Below are positions 40,243-53,200 of a stretch of DNA of 64,000 nucleotides, piece after piece. How positions within the stretch are numbered: position 1 is the stretch's first letter; each line of letters begins with the position of its first letter. Position numbers and translations under genes: made by a program. Source of the stretch: Phallusia mammillata (Eukaryota; Chordata; Ascidiacea; Phlebobranchia; Ascidiidae); assembly GCA_003260075.1 (NCBI GenBank), contig QLIY01000536.1, forward strand, positions 43,566-107,565. The letters are read 5' to 3'. Below the pieces are notes generated by a model. It ran no database searches. It worked only from the letters and a program-made list of their open reading frames with translations, and had not been told where the DNA came from.

Positions 40243-41768
40243 ATTTTGATTACTTCTAGCTATTTAAGGTTCGTAAAATTGCCTTATTGCAAAACAGGGG
40301 TGCGCATACAGTTACAGTTATAAGGCAAAAAAAGTTAAGAATATGATTCCATTTTGCAAGACCTAAACGTCCATGGCGCCCGGCCTAAAGGTCCCATTTC
40401 CGGGGACAATTTCGTGAAAATAGCCCAGACACAAACACATTGCGCTCAGACGGGGGGCGAGACAGATAAATTCGCGACCCACTGAGAAAATTGCCCCAAA
40501 ATGCCGGGTTAGGGTCGGGGGCACCGTGGGGGGCAGACAGTCTTTTCCCATGGTGGGTGAAAAGAAGGATTAGCAAACAACAGTTGTTAGGGGTGTAGTT
40601 TAGGAATTGGGTCACGAAATTGAAGGGTATTGCTTTGCTGTGCAATTTAGACAGATTGGTCTGAATGATTTGTTAAGCATAAATTTTGTTCCTCAGTTAA
40701 ACCATTGTTAACGTCTTTTTCAGGCAAGAGGCAGTTTATTGCAAATAATCATAACTTGGTCTGCAGTTTTGCAGAAACACTTGTTCAAAATTGCTGTCAG
40801 GTAGCTCGTACATTGAGAATACATTTCAAAGATTTAGTTTAAAGTTTGTTGAAGAAGTATTACTGTTTCAAATGTTTTTTCGGCAATGCCCAAGGATATT
40901 TTCATAGGACAACTTAAGCATTCAAGTTATTGCAGTTCCATGTAGAATGTACTGGATGTTGTAATCAGGCGTGTTGAAACCAAGATGATGAAATCATTGG
41001 TTTTAGCTTTGCAACAATAGTTCGTCTGTACGCCAAAACACATTAGTAAGTTGCGGTCATCGACCGATATTTGCGAAAATGAGGGGCTTTCCCTCGACTA
41101 AAAACTGATCACAACAAGTTCATTGTGAAAAATCAGGCTATTTGTTAATGAGTTTTCCACCATTAGTCTCACAACACTGAATAATTGTCTGTTTGAACAA
41201 ACAAAGCAGGAGTAAACAAGAACTACTGAACGGAATACTTCACACAAGGTTTTGTTGTGTCTAAAAAGCAAAAGGTTGGAAGGAATAAGGAAAAGGTCAT
41301 GTAATACCGGGCTATTTTTGAACGCTAAACCTCTACATAAAATATGTATGTTATGACCTTGTTCAGGAAATAAAAATAGACACAGTCTACCAAGGTGATA
41401 CGTAACTGTTGAAAATTGGATCTTATGATTCATTGTACAGTAACAAATCTAAGGCCTGTAGTTACACGACTAAGATCACCCGTATTAGCCAAGAAGGGCT
41501 TTCTTACAAAATGCAATTGGTGGTCCCAAATGTCAAAAGTCACGTATACGTTGAGGCTTAACACTGTGCTCTATAGTGTGTATGTAATTTATCAATAACT
41601 TTGCAATTGTTTTGCTGGTTGGTTTCTCAACAGAATTAACATCAAATGCAAAAGCATGGCATAACTGAACCATATTAAGCTTAAGCTATTAGACGAACAA
41701 ACCAGACATTGGTGGGTTCCAAGAAGGCTGCCAAAACCCAACTACTACACTCAGACAGCTTCTAATTA

Positions 41769-41826
41769 AGCGGTGCGACTCGCGACCTTCTGGGGTGTAA
41801 GTGCATTGGTCTTAACCGTCACTTCT
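41769..41826 (-). repeat. tRNA-derived SINE head
   Basis: The minus strand has GACGGTTAAGACCAATGCAC (A-box-like) and then GGTCGCGAGTCGCACCGC (degenerate B box). The spacing fits a tRNA-derived Pol III promoter. No intact cloverleaf forms. Confidence 0.4.
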
Positions 41827-44800
41827 ATTTTCGTTAAGGTGTCGCTGCAATTAAATTGGGTGAATAAACAAAAGCTATTATTGCAAGCCAAAGTGTCGCA
41901 AGCGCATTAGTTTATTTGATAATTAGGTTTGGAGGACGTTAATAGATTGCATTATTGTATTCTAGACATCTGTTGTTGCGTAGAGTATGAACAATAGTTT
42001 TAAAGCTCAGTTGTAAATGTTGGTTTTAGTTTGTATTTTTGTTGTAAAGTGATTGTCCTCAATACACAGAATCTAGAATTGAATTTGTATTTAACAGTCC
42101 ATCGTCATGCAGCCTTAAAATTTTGCTGTTGTTTCGAATTTTGTTATTTGAGAGTTTATGACTTTGCAGATTTGTTTGGACAAGGTTGCATCAGTTTCGT
42201 ATTTAGGAAAATGCAATAGACCAATGTGAAATAGCAAGCTTGCTAAGTTTACCAATCACGCAGTTATCTTAGAACCTATCTTAAAATTCATATAATGAAC
42301 GCACATGCTTGATACGTATAATGCACAATTTGCTAAAATGTGTTTAGAAGTTCACAAGGAAGGCCCATAGCAATTCTGCCAGGTGCAAAAAGACGTGAGT
42401 AGTTGTATGAAATCACTGCGATTTCGCAAACATTTGCAATCCAAAGTAGGTAAACAGAACTAACCCATCACCCGACAAGTGAAGCTAAACGCACGCACGA
42501 ATGCACATGATACGCCTGCGCCACCGCCAGCGAAAATTGCAATCATTCTGGCATTACTGGCTGTCTGCCATAGTCGACCCATGTCAAACTGCTTAGCGGT
42601 AAATCTTTAGGATTTGGCAGTTTTACCGTGAGTAAGTTTTCCCACGATCAACGTTTTTTGTTTCAAGCGTGAACACTAACTAATAGGAAATTGTAAGCGA
42701 TAGTGTAAAATAAGAGCAACTATGGACTATAAATCAGGAGATTTTCACATTTTTATACCTATTTTTTCATATTTTTTAGCAGTTTAAATTAAATATTTTT
42801 TAGGAGATTTAAATGTCACTTATGGCCGAAAGAAAATGGGTACACATTAAAGTTCTAATGGCAAAAATAGTCATAAATAGTAATTTAAACAAAAACTCGG
42901 CGAAGTTATACTGTCAACATTCAAGCAAGTTCACTATTTATCAAGAGCGCATGCTCACCGTGAAAGACACGATCTAGTCTTGAATCTTATTGTAAGATAA
43001 GTGCAAGGAAATTGACTGTCATATTTAACGATAACATCAAACACGGTTCATGGATCGTAACGCACTTTTAAAAATCGCGCCATTTAGCGTTTTTCTCGAT
43101 TCCGTGTAACGATACACACCAAAAGTCAATTCGCAAAGACACTGGGTATTCTTTACTCTGGAGTATACACTCTATCTGGCCCATCAGGCCCGCTGTAATG
43201 GTTGAAAGGGCCCGGGGTTTCAGTGTCTGGGGCGATTTCATCTTATCGGCTGTGATACCGAAGTGAGATTGACACGGGAATTTGCTTGTTACGTGTTGGT
43301 GCGAGGGTTGTACCAAGCAACTGGCCATCCGGTATCTTATCTACGCTGTTTACAGCTCAATTTGACGCGTGCTGCGCCTGATAACCAACTGCTGATGCAG
43401 AGTGGCGGTGTGTTGTCAGTTTACCACAGAATTGTCTCTAGCAGTAGTAAATTTGCTATGTAACGTGAAACCAGGCTTTCATTTGTATTGAAAATCGTAT
43501 TTATGTAGCAAAACGCTGTAGCCGTTGGAATCCAATTAACCTTATGGCAGTGCGATCTCGCAATGTCATGTTAAGTCAGGTTCCCACAACGCTAAAGCAG
43601 TGAAAAAAGCAAAAAATGCACCCAATTTTATTTTATATTAAACGTGTATTGATTTAGTTGAAATAAGTTTATGAAGATTTGTTTCGTTTGTTTATTATAT
43701 GTATACAACTCACTTTATAGCATCCTCATCAGTTTCTTATTCAAATACAATTCCACATCAAACAGGAAAAGGATACATATTGCATGTATCTATATCTTTA
43801 CATCTCTCGTAAACATTTTCCTTCGCTGAGCCAGCAAACATCAATTTTTGCTAAGTTAGCAATCTCGCGTGATCCTCCCACAAGAGGCAAGAATCTGTCA
43901 CGCAGACCTCGTTATTTACAACGATTCAACCACAACCGAATGCGGCCTGGAATCCCGACGATCTGGCCGACGTGAGGTCAAGCGCGACCAAATTTCGCAC
44001 GCCTGGCATAGTTGCTGTCATTAAAATGCGTTTCCCACAAAAGGAATTATCACTTTAGCGCGTCAATATTTTGCACCTATCCCTCTGGGGAACGGGTCAA
44101 AGTTATTGCTATCGACAAGACACACCCTTGACCACGCCTCTTGTCCTGTTGCGTGTCACTTGGTAATTGGGGCTTGACGAGGTGACACTCCGAACTGTCG
44201 CTATTTTGATACGCCTGATTAGAAGATGCGCAGTTTAAAGTTGTTTTGTAGTTACAAATTTGCAGGGCGAGAACTTTACGGCGTCGTACTTGGATGTCCA
44301 TTAGTCTTAACATACAACAACACTTAATGCGCTACTTTACAACAAGGCATGTTAAGAAACAAGGAACGTTTCTGAACTTTTGCATCGACGCTGTTTTTGA
44401 GTCGAGTTTATTTTTTGCTTCACCATTGCATTAAACGATCATCAAGCCGGATATAGCTGCACAACGTAAAAACCTTATGGAGCATAAAATTGTGCCCGTG
44501 CACGGACCGTGGCTAAACGCTATACCACATCTATACAATGTTGTCATCTAACGTAACTTCGTCTTTAGGTTTGGTTAAGTCATGAATTTGGCCTCTTCCA
44601 AACCATTTGAAACGAGCTGTAACGAATGGACCAGCTGGAAAAACATCTAAAATGCAGCTCTACACGTGTTGCAAACCGCTCGAAATAAGCTCGCAAGTGC
44701 ACAGTGCTCCATTGCGCCACAACGTGGACAAAGTCGAACATTCTTACAGCTATTGAGAGATGAAAACACAGACTTGTTAGTTCGTTAAAAGTCGACATTC

Positions 44801-47800
44801 GGACAGTATGAAGTTTGGTGGCCATACATTTGAGGTGGACAGGCAATAAAGGACGGACAGTTGGGTCATCAATTCAACGAAGTGTCATCTGGCCGTCACA
44901 TACCTACTGGATATACGACAGTGGGAAATAAGCGTGGGCCGGCTGCTGGTTTTCTAACCTTATCTGTTAAGCACCAATGTTGAAACATGCTAAGACATGT
45001 CGTCAGTTCAAAGCGGACCTGAATCTCTATTTGCTTGTGGACGGGTTGAGTTTGTTTCGCATATACCCGGCGGTCACGTGTTAGGAGAAACGATCTTTGT
45101 CGAGTCACGTGAGTAAACCCCGAAGTTCCTATGATCGATTTTTTGGTTTCTCTCTGGAATTTCAAGTCATTATCATGTTTACAGTAGAATTCAAACAGAC
45201 GCAGATCAAGAAGGAAAGTCAAGTCGGAATGTGTGCCAAGTACTGTAGTGACTTGAAGGGGTTACGTCAGGTTAAGAATGACGTTCTTCAGGTCATGACC
45301 CCTGGCACCTTGGCAATCGTAAAGCGCATATTAAAGCTCCGTTACTGCTTGGCACTTTTACATACGCCGAATTTGAGAAACAGGAATATTTCGAATGCTT
45401 TTGCGTGGGATGAGCTTGTCTATTTTGATTCTAGCGGGTTAATAAAGGAACGGGCAAAGTTCGATAGATTTCGCCGTGATTTATCGCCATAACATCGGGC
45501 GGACGACAAATTTCGGCCTTAACGCTGGTAATAAAGCACACGAACGCTTTTTATTTGCTCTCGGCTCGTTTTTCGTGAGCAAATATTACGTGCAATACCG
45601 ACGCAACGCAGAACGCTCTACTTAAGATTTTGCTATTCTGCGCCTTAACGTCGACGGCACGTTTTTAGTCGGTGCTAATATTTTAACCCAGCAGGCGGGC
45701 CTGTATTTGAACGGCAATATTTCCGTCTTTTGACAGGCTGAAGCATATGCGCCTAGAACGCTTTGAAAAGGCGTTCAGTCAAGATTAGTCAAGAAGCACA
45801 ACTTTACACATCAAAAGTGCGAGTGATGTGGGTTTAAATGACTTCGTGTGATGGTGCCGATATATGTTATTTAACAATAGATGAGTGCTTGTTCGTTAAC
45901 GATTCAAGAGTAAGTAGGCGGCAAGGCTTTGTAGGAAAATGCAGGTGGGATTGCTGAACCTATCTTATGTGTTCACGATCCTTGAAATTTATTGATTTTT
46001 GAATTATGACTTTCAAAGAGTAAGACAGTAGTCACAGCTCAGTTAAACGTTGTCAAAGCCTGGAATATGTTAGTTTTGAAAAGGAGTGTGTTTTTAAGTG
46101 TGATTAATATTAGACCTATTCGATAGGCGTGAAAAAGAAATAGAGATGCATTTAAAGCTATTCAATCCAAGAAGTAGGTTGCTTTAAGCAGTGACAGTTT
46201 GGCATTTTGAGCATGAACACCTTGTCACGAGCAGTTACCACAAAATATGGACCAAGTTATTGCGCTCTAATACAAAAACAAGCTTTTTAACATTAAAATG
46301 CATCTTTTTCAATGTGTTCGTTAGCGCAAAATAAAAACAAATAGTACGCAGCATCTCAGCATAATCAGACTCACTTTAAAAAAAACGTTGCTAAAACAAT
46401 GAAAAGGCTCAACATGTGGACAGAAACTAGCGCTACGTAATGGGTCGATGTAATCTTGGCTAAAATTACCCTTGATCAACACTTTGCCCTCAGTTGTGGC
46501 ATCGTACACGCGTGGGTAATTGTGACGCTCGATTTCGGGTTGTTTGTTTTGGAGGATCGGCTCAATAACTCCAACGTTTGTGGGCTACTGACGTTCAGGG
46601 TAACGGGGTGGCTATGTTTGCACGATAAACGCAGAGATAATTGCGAGTTTCGGTACACCCGTACCTTGTCCGTATGAGTGTAACAAGCCTGTTTAACCCA
46701 TCGGTTTATGCACATCAGTTTAAGCTGTGTCTGTCTGAGTTTTGGGCAAGTCTGCCAACCTGGTCATATTTTGGTCGATTATATCTTGGGAAAGAAATGA
46801 TTTTATTCATTTCTAAGAATTCGCCTACAAAATTAGCTTAGCTGGGAAAGTGAAATTTACTGTGAACATTCAGTAATCAGCTAAATACATTACTGCCCTG
46901 ACATATGCAAATAAAACTATTAAAGTTTATTTAAACGAATGCATTTTTTGTCCTAAACATTGTTGTTTAATTGTTGGTAAGAAAATCACTGCAGTTCCAG
47001 ATGTTTTGTTTTATGATACGTCTATGGCAGCCCTGGTTGTGGACAATGTGAAATTGAAAGTAGTTGTACAAATACACAAAGTGATGTTTAAAATGTAAAA
47101 ATGTACTGTGGATGTAAGGAAGAAGAGCTTATCAAATACATAGCAACTTAAACACTTTTATGGTGCGTCCCGCTGTAAAACGCTAATAGTCTACCCACAC
47201 GTGTTCACTTCGCAACACGATAAACATTAAGAGGGAAATTAGTAGTTATTGTATTGACACATGCCAAGTACTTTACCATACAAGGGTTGCACGCCGGCGA
47301 CTTGACATTGCAAAGGAGTGTTGATAGGCTGGCGCAGCTTGGCAAAAAATATGTACATGTCCTAGCCTCCGGCGTCGGCCAGTAGACGCAAATTTGTTGG
47401 TCTGTTTAGACATTTCGACGGCTAATCACTTAGCGGTCTATTAGCTGTTAGCACGCGAGCAAAAAGTCAAAAAACGATCTAGTTGCTTTTTGATGCTGAG
47501 TGATAAGCCGGGTTTCATTGCAACAAGGCTGTGCAGTTTTCTTGAATGTTCGCATACAGTTTTATGGCCGAATTGTAGTGGACATATTTGCAAGAGGCGT
47601 TGATAATTGTGTTTGCATTTCCGGGTTATGGGGGCTCTTAGGTAACTCACACCATCACGAGTATTACAAAAATAGCCTGGATCGCCAGCAATTGAGACAA
47701 AGCATACGACTTTGCGTAGCTAGTGTGAGATAGATGTAGTGTCCCGACGCAGTTCTAAGATAATAAAACCGCAGCACCTGGGTTGGAGCTTGTGGGTGTG

Positions 47801-48986
47801 TTTAACTGCGAGGTGTCGGTCCAATAGCTGATAAAAGGCGCGTTAAGTATTTACGCAATTTCGTGTAACACTGTTTAAAAGTTGTGCAATGTTTATGATA
47901 TATGCGTTTTATTTTATTGGGCTTGTTGCATGAACGAAGGTTAAAACTTGTAGGCGGGTATCGTAATCCAAAAATCTAAGTAAGTTTTAAACTTTGTCAA
48001 AAATATATCAAATTAAAAAAACATGTTGCTTTAAACCGAGTTAAAATTACTTTTTTTTTAAATCAGTTTTTTTTCGTTTCTGAACTAAACAAATAAAAAC
48101 ATATTAAGAGGACAACTGCGCAACTTTCGTTCGTAAACCTTCTTAAACACCTATTTGTAGACATATGCAGCATAAATCGTGCAGCAATTCTAATAGGTTT
48201 TCTGCAAACCAAATTAGCCTAAAACTGTGGGACTTTTAGAAGTAATATCTATTTAACAGCTTGTCCGTATAATTAACCTCTTGTAAGAACCAGGTTAATT
48301 TTGAAACGTTACGTATCGCGCTTGACAGGAAACACAGAGGTTCACGACAAAGTGTGATGCTTACGTCATAATCCTGAAAAACGTCAACACGAGCAGAAAA
48401 CATTACCGCGAAATTAGTTCGATTACACTCCGAGGGCATAACATACATTGGCCCGAACCACAGAGAGCAATGTACCTGTTGAGGTAATGACTGCTCGTGC
48501 TAACGGTTTGTTTGGATTCAACTCGTGCCGTGACGTAATAATCATTGTCAAGGGGTAATTACTTAGTGGGCCGTCCGTGTAATAACGTGGCACGGTAAGT
48601 GAAGGGGTGGAATAGTGAAAAACGCGCTCGGTTTTGGAATAACATCTGTCTCGAATCATGTATGGGGTTCAGCTCATATGCGCAGGCGTATAGGAGATTA
48701 GCGTAGCCATATTTTAGAAGCGACTCATTCAAGCAAGATATTCAAGTACTTGAAAACATATTGTCGGTGTTTAAAGTTTAATGCAGTTGTGAAGCATTGC
48801 TTTATGCTGATGCGCATTCGCAGATTTATAGTGTTTTATTAATCTGGTGTGCCAAGTTTTGATGTTGCAGTTTCTATAACAGCGTGAGAGCGTGCCAGCC
48901 ATGTTGCAACGGTACAAAAGACTCATAACACCTATTAATATCTTAATAGAAGATAAGTCATCGATTTAGCAGTGCGCTCAGGGCTA

Positions 48987-49008
48987 TGACGTCACGTGCA
49001 CGACGTCA
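48987..49008. promoter_or_regulatory. CRE overlapping CACGTG, followed by a second ACGTCA
   Basis: TGACGTCA (48987-48994) overlaps CACGTG (48993-48998), and GACGTCA follows at 49002-49008. This dense bZIP/bHLH-ZIP-type cluster lies 1.2 kb upstream of the wnt10 start codon on the same strand. Confidence 0.45.
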
Positions 49009-49305
49009 CGATATTGTCAAGTGCTGGACGAAGTGCAGTGGTTATGACATGGTTGAGAATCTGGGTGGGAATGAATAACTTAAAAGGTTACTGGTGCCCT
49101 GGCCTTGATCTTATATCAACATGCGTCAAACACACCCTGGTAGCTTTCTGAGCGACGAAAACTGAAACAAAGGCGTTTGAGGGTCCACTTTTATGCGTGC
49201 CAGGGCACAGAAGGTGTGGAAGTCGGAAGCTACTTTCACAAAACGGTCGCTTTGTTTTAGGCCAATGACTGTAAAATTTGTGGTCCAGTTTTCATGGGGC
49301 TAGCT

Positions 49306-49312
49306 TATATAA
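49306..49312 (+). promoter_or_regulatory. TATA-like TATATAA with a downstream DR1
   Basis: CTTATATAAG lies about 0.9 kb upstream of wnt10 and 140 bases before a 109-codon ORF (49446-49775). That ORF has a hydrophobic N-terminal third but no recognised domain. A DR1 site lies between them. This could be a distal wnt10 promoter, a separate small gene, or chance. Confidence 0.25.
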
Positions 49313-49415
49313 GACCGAGGTACATAAACAGCAGGCAGTACCGAAAACCAAAAGTGAAAGAAAAATATATATGCACGTTTCATAATTTAGGGTACTTCCT
49401 GCTACAGTAGGAATT

Positions 49416-49428
49416 GGGTCAAAGTCCA
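49416..49428 (+). promoter_or_regulatory. DR1 site of HNF4 type
   Basis: GGGTCA-A-AGTCCA contains CAAAGTCCA, the extended half-site preferred by HNF4. It lies about 800 bp upstream of the wnt10 start codon. Confidence 0.4.
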
Positions 49429-49765
49429 TACAAGGCATTTTAAGCATGTTAGCAAAGCGTGCGCTTGAAGTTTGGCAAAACGTCATTTATTGTGCGTATT
49501 CTTTTGTCGTGGTATTTGCACCGAGTATTATTAGCAAGTCGAAAGTTGAAATTGGTGTTCCCAGGTTCAATGGCAGCTTAAGGTTTACTCAAAGTTACAT
49601 AGTAGATGTCGTTCACAAAACGCCGGGACGTTGTGTTCCCTCTGTTGGAATAACAGTGCTATCAGCCCCGCCGTTACCACATGAAGAGGCGGGCTGTTTT
49701 AATGGCTCGTGCAAGGTGGCGGACAACTTTTTTGATGGACCGCCAGATAGATGGGTTATCAGTAT

Positions 49766-49987
49766 CACCCGCTGAAATACTTTTTAACGAGACTTTGTGA
49801 ACCAAAGGCCGCTGTCCTTCCAAAAAATTTGGGTATTGGGCACAATTTATTACTTTGTTTTACATAAATTGCCCCCCCCCCCCACCCGCTGAAATACTTT
49901 TTAACGAGACTTTGTGAACCAAAGGCCGCTTTCCTTGCAAAAAATTTGGGTATTGGGCACAATTTATGACTTTGTTTTACATAGATT
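49766..49987. repeat. Near-identical copies flanking a 12-C run
   Basis: The 105-bp copies (49766-49870 and 49883-49987) differ at about four positions. The run is 49872-49883. Confidence 0.9.
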
Positions 49988-50149
49988 GTTTGGAAATGTT
50001 TGTTATATTTTCATGTTTGTAGGAGAACGAACACCTACAATGTTTGAGTTTGTATTTTGCCTGAAATAATATCAGTGACTTTTTGTTTTGCAGCGACATT
50101 AGCGAACTAGGACATACCTAAAGTACGACCTGTGTAAAAAAAACTGAAC

Positions 50150-50157
50150 CTATTTAT
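50150..50157 (+). promoter_or_regulatory. Candidate TATA box of wnt10
   Basis: TATTTATA lies about 60 bases upstream of the wnt10 start codon. This would give a 5' leader of about 30 bases, short but plausible for an ascidian gene. Confidence 0.35.
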
Positions 50158-50211
50158 AACGTACAAACTTGGAGTATTAAGCAACAAAAGATACGTCACA
50201 TTTGGATACAA

Positions 50212-53200
50212 ATGGATTTACAAAAGTGCTCATTTACATTCTTATTTCTCGTTCTTTCACAGTAAGTAAAAAAGAAAACCTGTTAATGCACGTTATTGCA
50301 TGATGACAATTTGCAGCACTTATTTTGGTGTAAAGTTAACTTGTAGATTTTTCACAAGATTAAAGACCTTTTTTCGGTGCTACTGGTCAATAATGTTGTT
50401 TAAACAAAACGCATTGAACAAACCCCCTTAAAACCAAACTTTTGCTGCTGTAAGAAATATGTAACAGGTATTATCACACGCAGAATCAGAGCTAGAAGAC
50501 AAAATATGTCATATTTTATGAGAAAATACCCGAAACAAGTCAAAACTCGAACCAGCAACGTAACGAATTTTTTATAACCGCACAACCTCTTTGACCACAG
50601 CAACAAATTCATACAGGATCACATGCACAAATATACATATTACAAGCCTTCTATAACAAAATGAAATCAGGGTTTATCTGTTTAATCTTAACTTAAAAAT
50701 TTAGGCCAAAACATGTTCCCAAAACGGAGAAGTGATTCATGTTCGCGTAATCTCATATGGTAAACTCCAGAAGTTCGGCACTCGAGACAAATACATAAGG
50801 CATTATTCATAATACAAATGTATACAGTATCTGTTTGCCAAAGATTAAGGCAAAGTAACAATCTCCTTGCTGTAGCTTGCGGGTTAACTGTGCGATCTTC
50901 AAATAGGAACAAACAATCGCTTTATGGTTCCTAGCAACTTTTAACTTAGCGGCAAGATCTTCCTTTGAGGCTTACAGTAATGTAATCCACACATACGCGT
51001 CGGTTTAAACAAGATTAAAGCGAATTTTCTTCGAGAAACGCCGAAAAGCTGACTTGATTTCGACAAGCGATGGATTTATAAGCTCTTTTTTCACTCAACG
51101 GGTGGTCTGTCGGTAATCTTTCATTTGGACCCAAAACAAAACCGAATTACAAATTTAACCAACTGGACAAGCTGGTAGTGAACACAACAATTCGACAATA
51201 TATCCAAAAATATAGTAAGCTTTTGAAACACTATACACAGATCTGTTCACAAGTTTAATGAGGAAAATAACGGCCGAAAAAGACTTAAAAAGCGCAGATG
51301 ATGGCATTAGCATTTGTCGAAACGTTTGATTAATGAAGCATGTCGCTTTTAAGTATATTTGGACCGTTATTATCCTTATTGATATATTCAGCCTTTCGTT
51401 ACAAAACATGACATGCGAATAGTCTACTGATAATATCCACTCCCCCCCCCCTTAGCATTTGTCGAAACGTTTGATTAATGAAGCATGTCGCTTTTAAGTC
51501 TATTTGGACCGTTATTATCCTTATTGGTATATTCAGCCTTTCGTTACAAAACATGACATGCGAATAGTCTACTAATAATATCCACGTTTTACAGGACCCT
51601 CGCGTATAAAGATTATTACCATTTGGGTGGCGGGCACCACGAACCTCGCAGGGAATCTCGACTTACTACTCGTATCGTATGTGGGAATGTACCCGGTTTA
51701 ACGCCAAAACAAGTAGCTCTCTGCAATGAAGACCCACATGCCGTTGCATCGGCCATACAGGTAAGCTATACTCGTTTGTATTTGCCAAGAGGTTTGGTGA
51801 CTTTTGCTGATGTTTGCGCAAAAAATCGTTCGGACAGGAAAGAGTAATGTATGAATAGAATTTGAGAACATTTTTTTTCTGTCGCTTGTTCCAAAATTTT
51901 CTGCTTTGAGCAAGGATAAAAACTAAAAGCTACGATTTACAAAAGTGGCGAAAATAATAACTCCGGAAGCGCGAAATATGCGTAGTTTATTTGTTGATAC
52001 GCCGTAATATCCCTTTTCCATCGTTCTACTCCACCCATCATTGCACTCTAATGGGATGTTATGATTTTTAACGACGCAACGTGAATTAAATCACAGTGAA
52101 AGGTTTAAAAATGGGAAACTGATTTGAGTGTTATGGTGTCGTCCCTTGGGCGGGCAGTGAAATGTTATTTTCTGCACTGTGGGTTGTTGAATTTCCTGTT
52201 CCAGGCATTTTAAATGTCATCTTCCACGGAGGATGTAAAACATGGCATAATATATAGCTTTGAAAAAAAATTGTAGTACCCAGTATGTACTGTATTTGTG
52301 GAAAAACTGGATCACATGTTTGAATGAAGTTTGCATACAACTGCAGCACAAACGTTTGACATAATATCATTACCGTTAAAATTAAAGTAAAATTTCAAAC
52401 TTGCCCGATTTAATAGGTCACAGCGTTTGATATCTGTTGTTTGATGTGGTATTTTAACAATTTTAAAGCAAAATTAAAAACCTTATTTATTTGGTTGAAT
52501 TTTGCAGGGTCTTCATGTTGGAGTACACGAATGCAAGCGACAATTTAAAAATCATCGTTGGAATTGTAGTTCACTGGAAACGAAAAACAAGATGCCTTTT
52601 AATAGCGCGTTTCTTAAAAAAGGTAACAAATCACGTTCATAGTGCAAAAAAAACGAAGAGATTTTTAAATACATTGTTTTTCACGCAATCACTATTTTAT
52701 TTATAAAAAGCCTTTTAAATTCTTTTAAAACTTTTGAGGCACACGAACTAAAAAGTAGCAAAGCTTAGAATAAAATTAAAGTAACATACAAGTCAGTCAT
52801 TTTGCAACTAGAAACAATTTGACAAAAACTTTTGCCATCTTTATTAAAATAAACATTTTTTTTGAAATGTTTGGTGAATGGTTTGAGGGGTATGGCAACA
52901 CTTTTGAGTTTTTCATTAAGTAACCTTCAAGGCAAAAGTTTCGAAAAGTTCAATAACAGTATTATATCGATTTCAGCCTCCGGTTTCAAGGAGTCGTCAT
53001 TCGCTTACGCAATCACGGCTGCTGGTGTCGCCCACCAGGTCGCGCACGCGTGCAGCTTGGGCAAAATCAACGAGTGCCATTGCCCACTGTCAGCAGGACG
53101 GCGGAAAAAGATAAAGGTAATTTTCAAATTTTAGCTATTAACGCACTTACACAAAAAACCAAACTCAAGACGCCAATTAGTTGCTAACTTCAATCAGTTT

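Larger units (their letters stand above)
34239..49305. other. Intergenic, no supportable gene
   Basis: The longest open frame (45097-45492, 131 codons) shows no domain and is within chance expectation. Local GC-rich blocks near 40360-40560, 43200-43400 and 44080-44280 could be regulatory. TGACGTCA occurs at 35557-35564. Confidence 0.5.

Noticed and set aside
45097-45492. 131-codon ORF in the gene-free interval
   Set aside because: No domain, no signal peptide and no splice context. About one ORF this long is expected by chance in 64 kb at this base composition.
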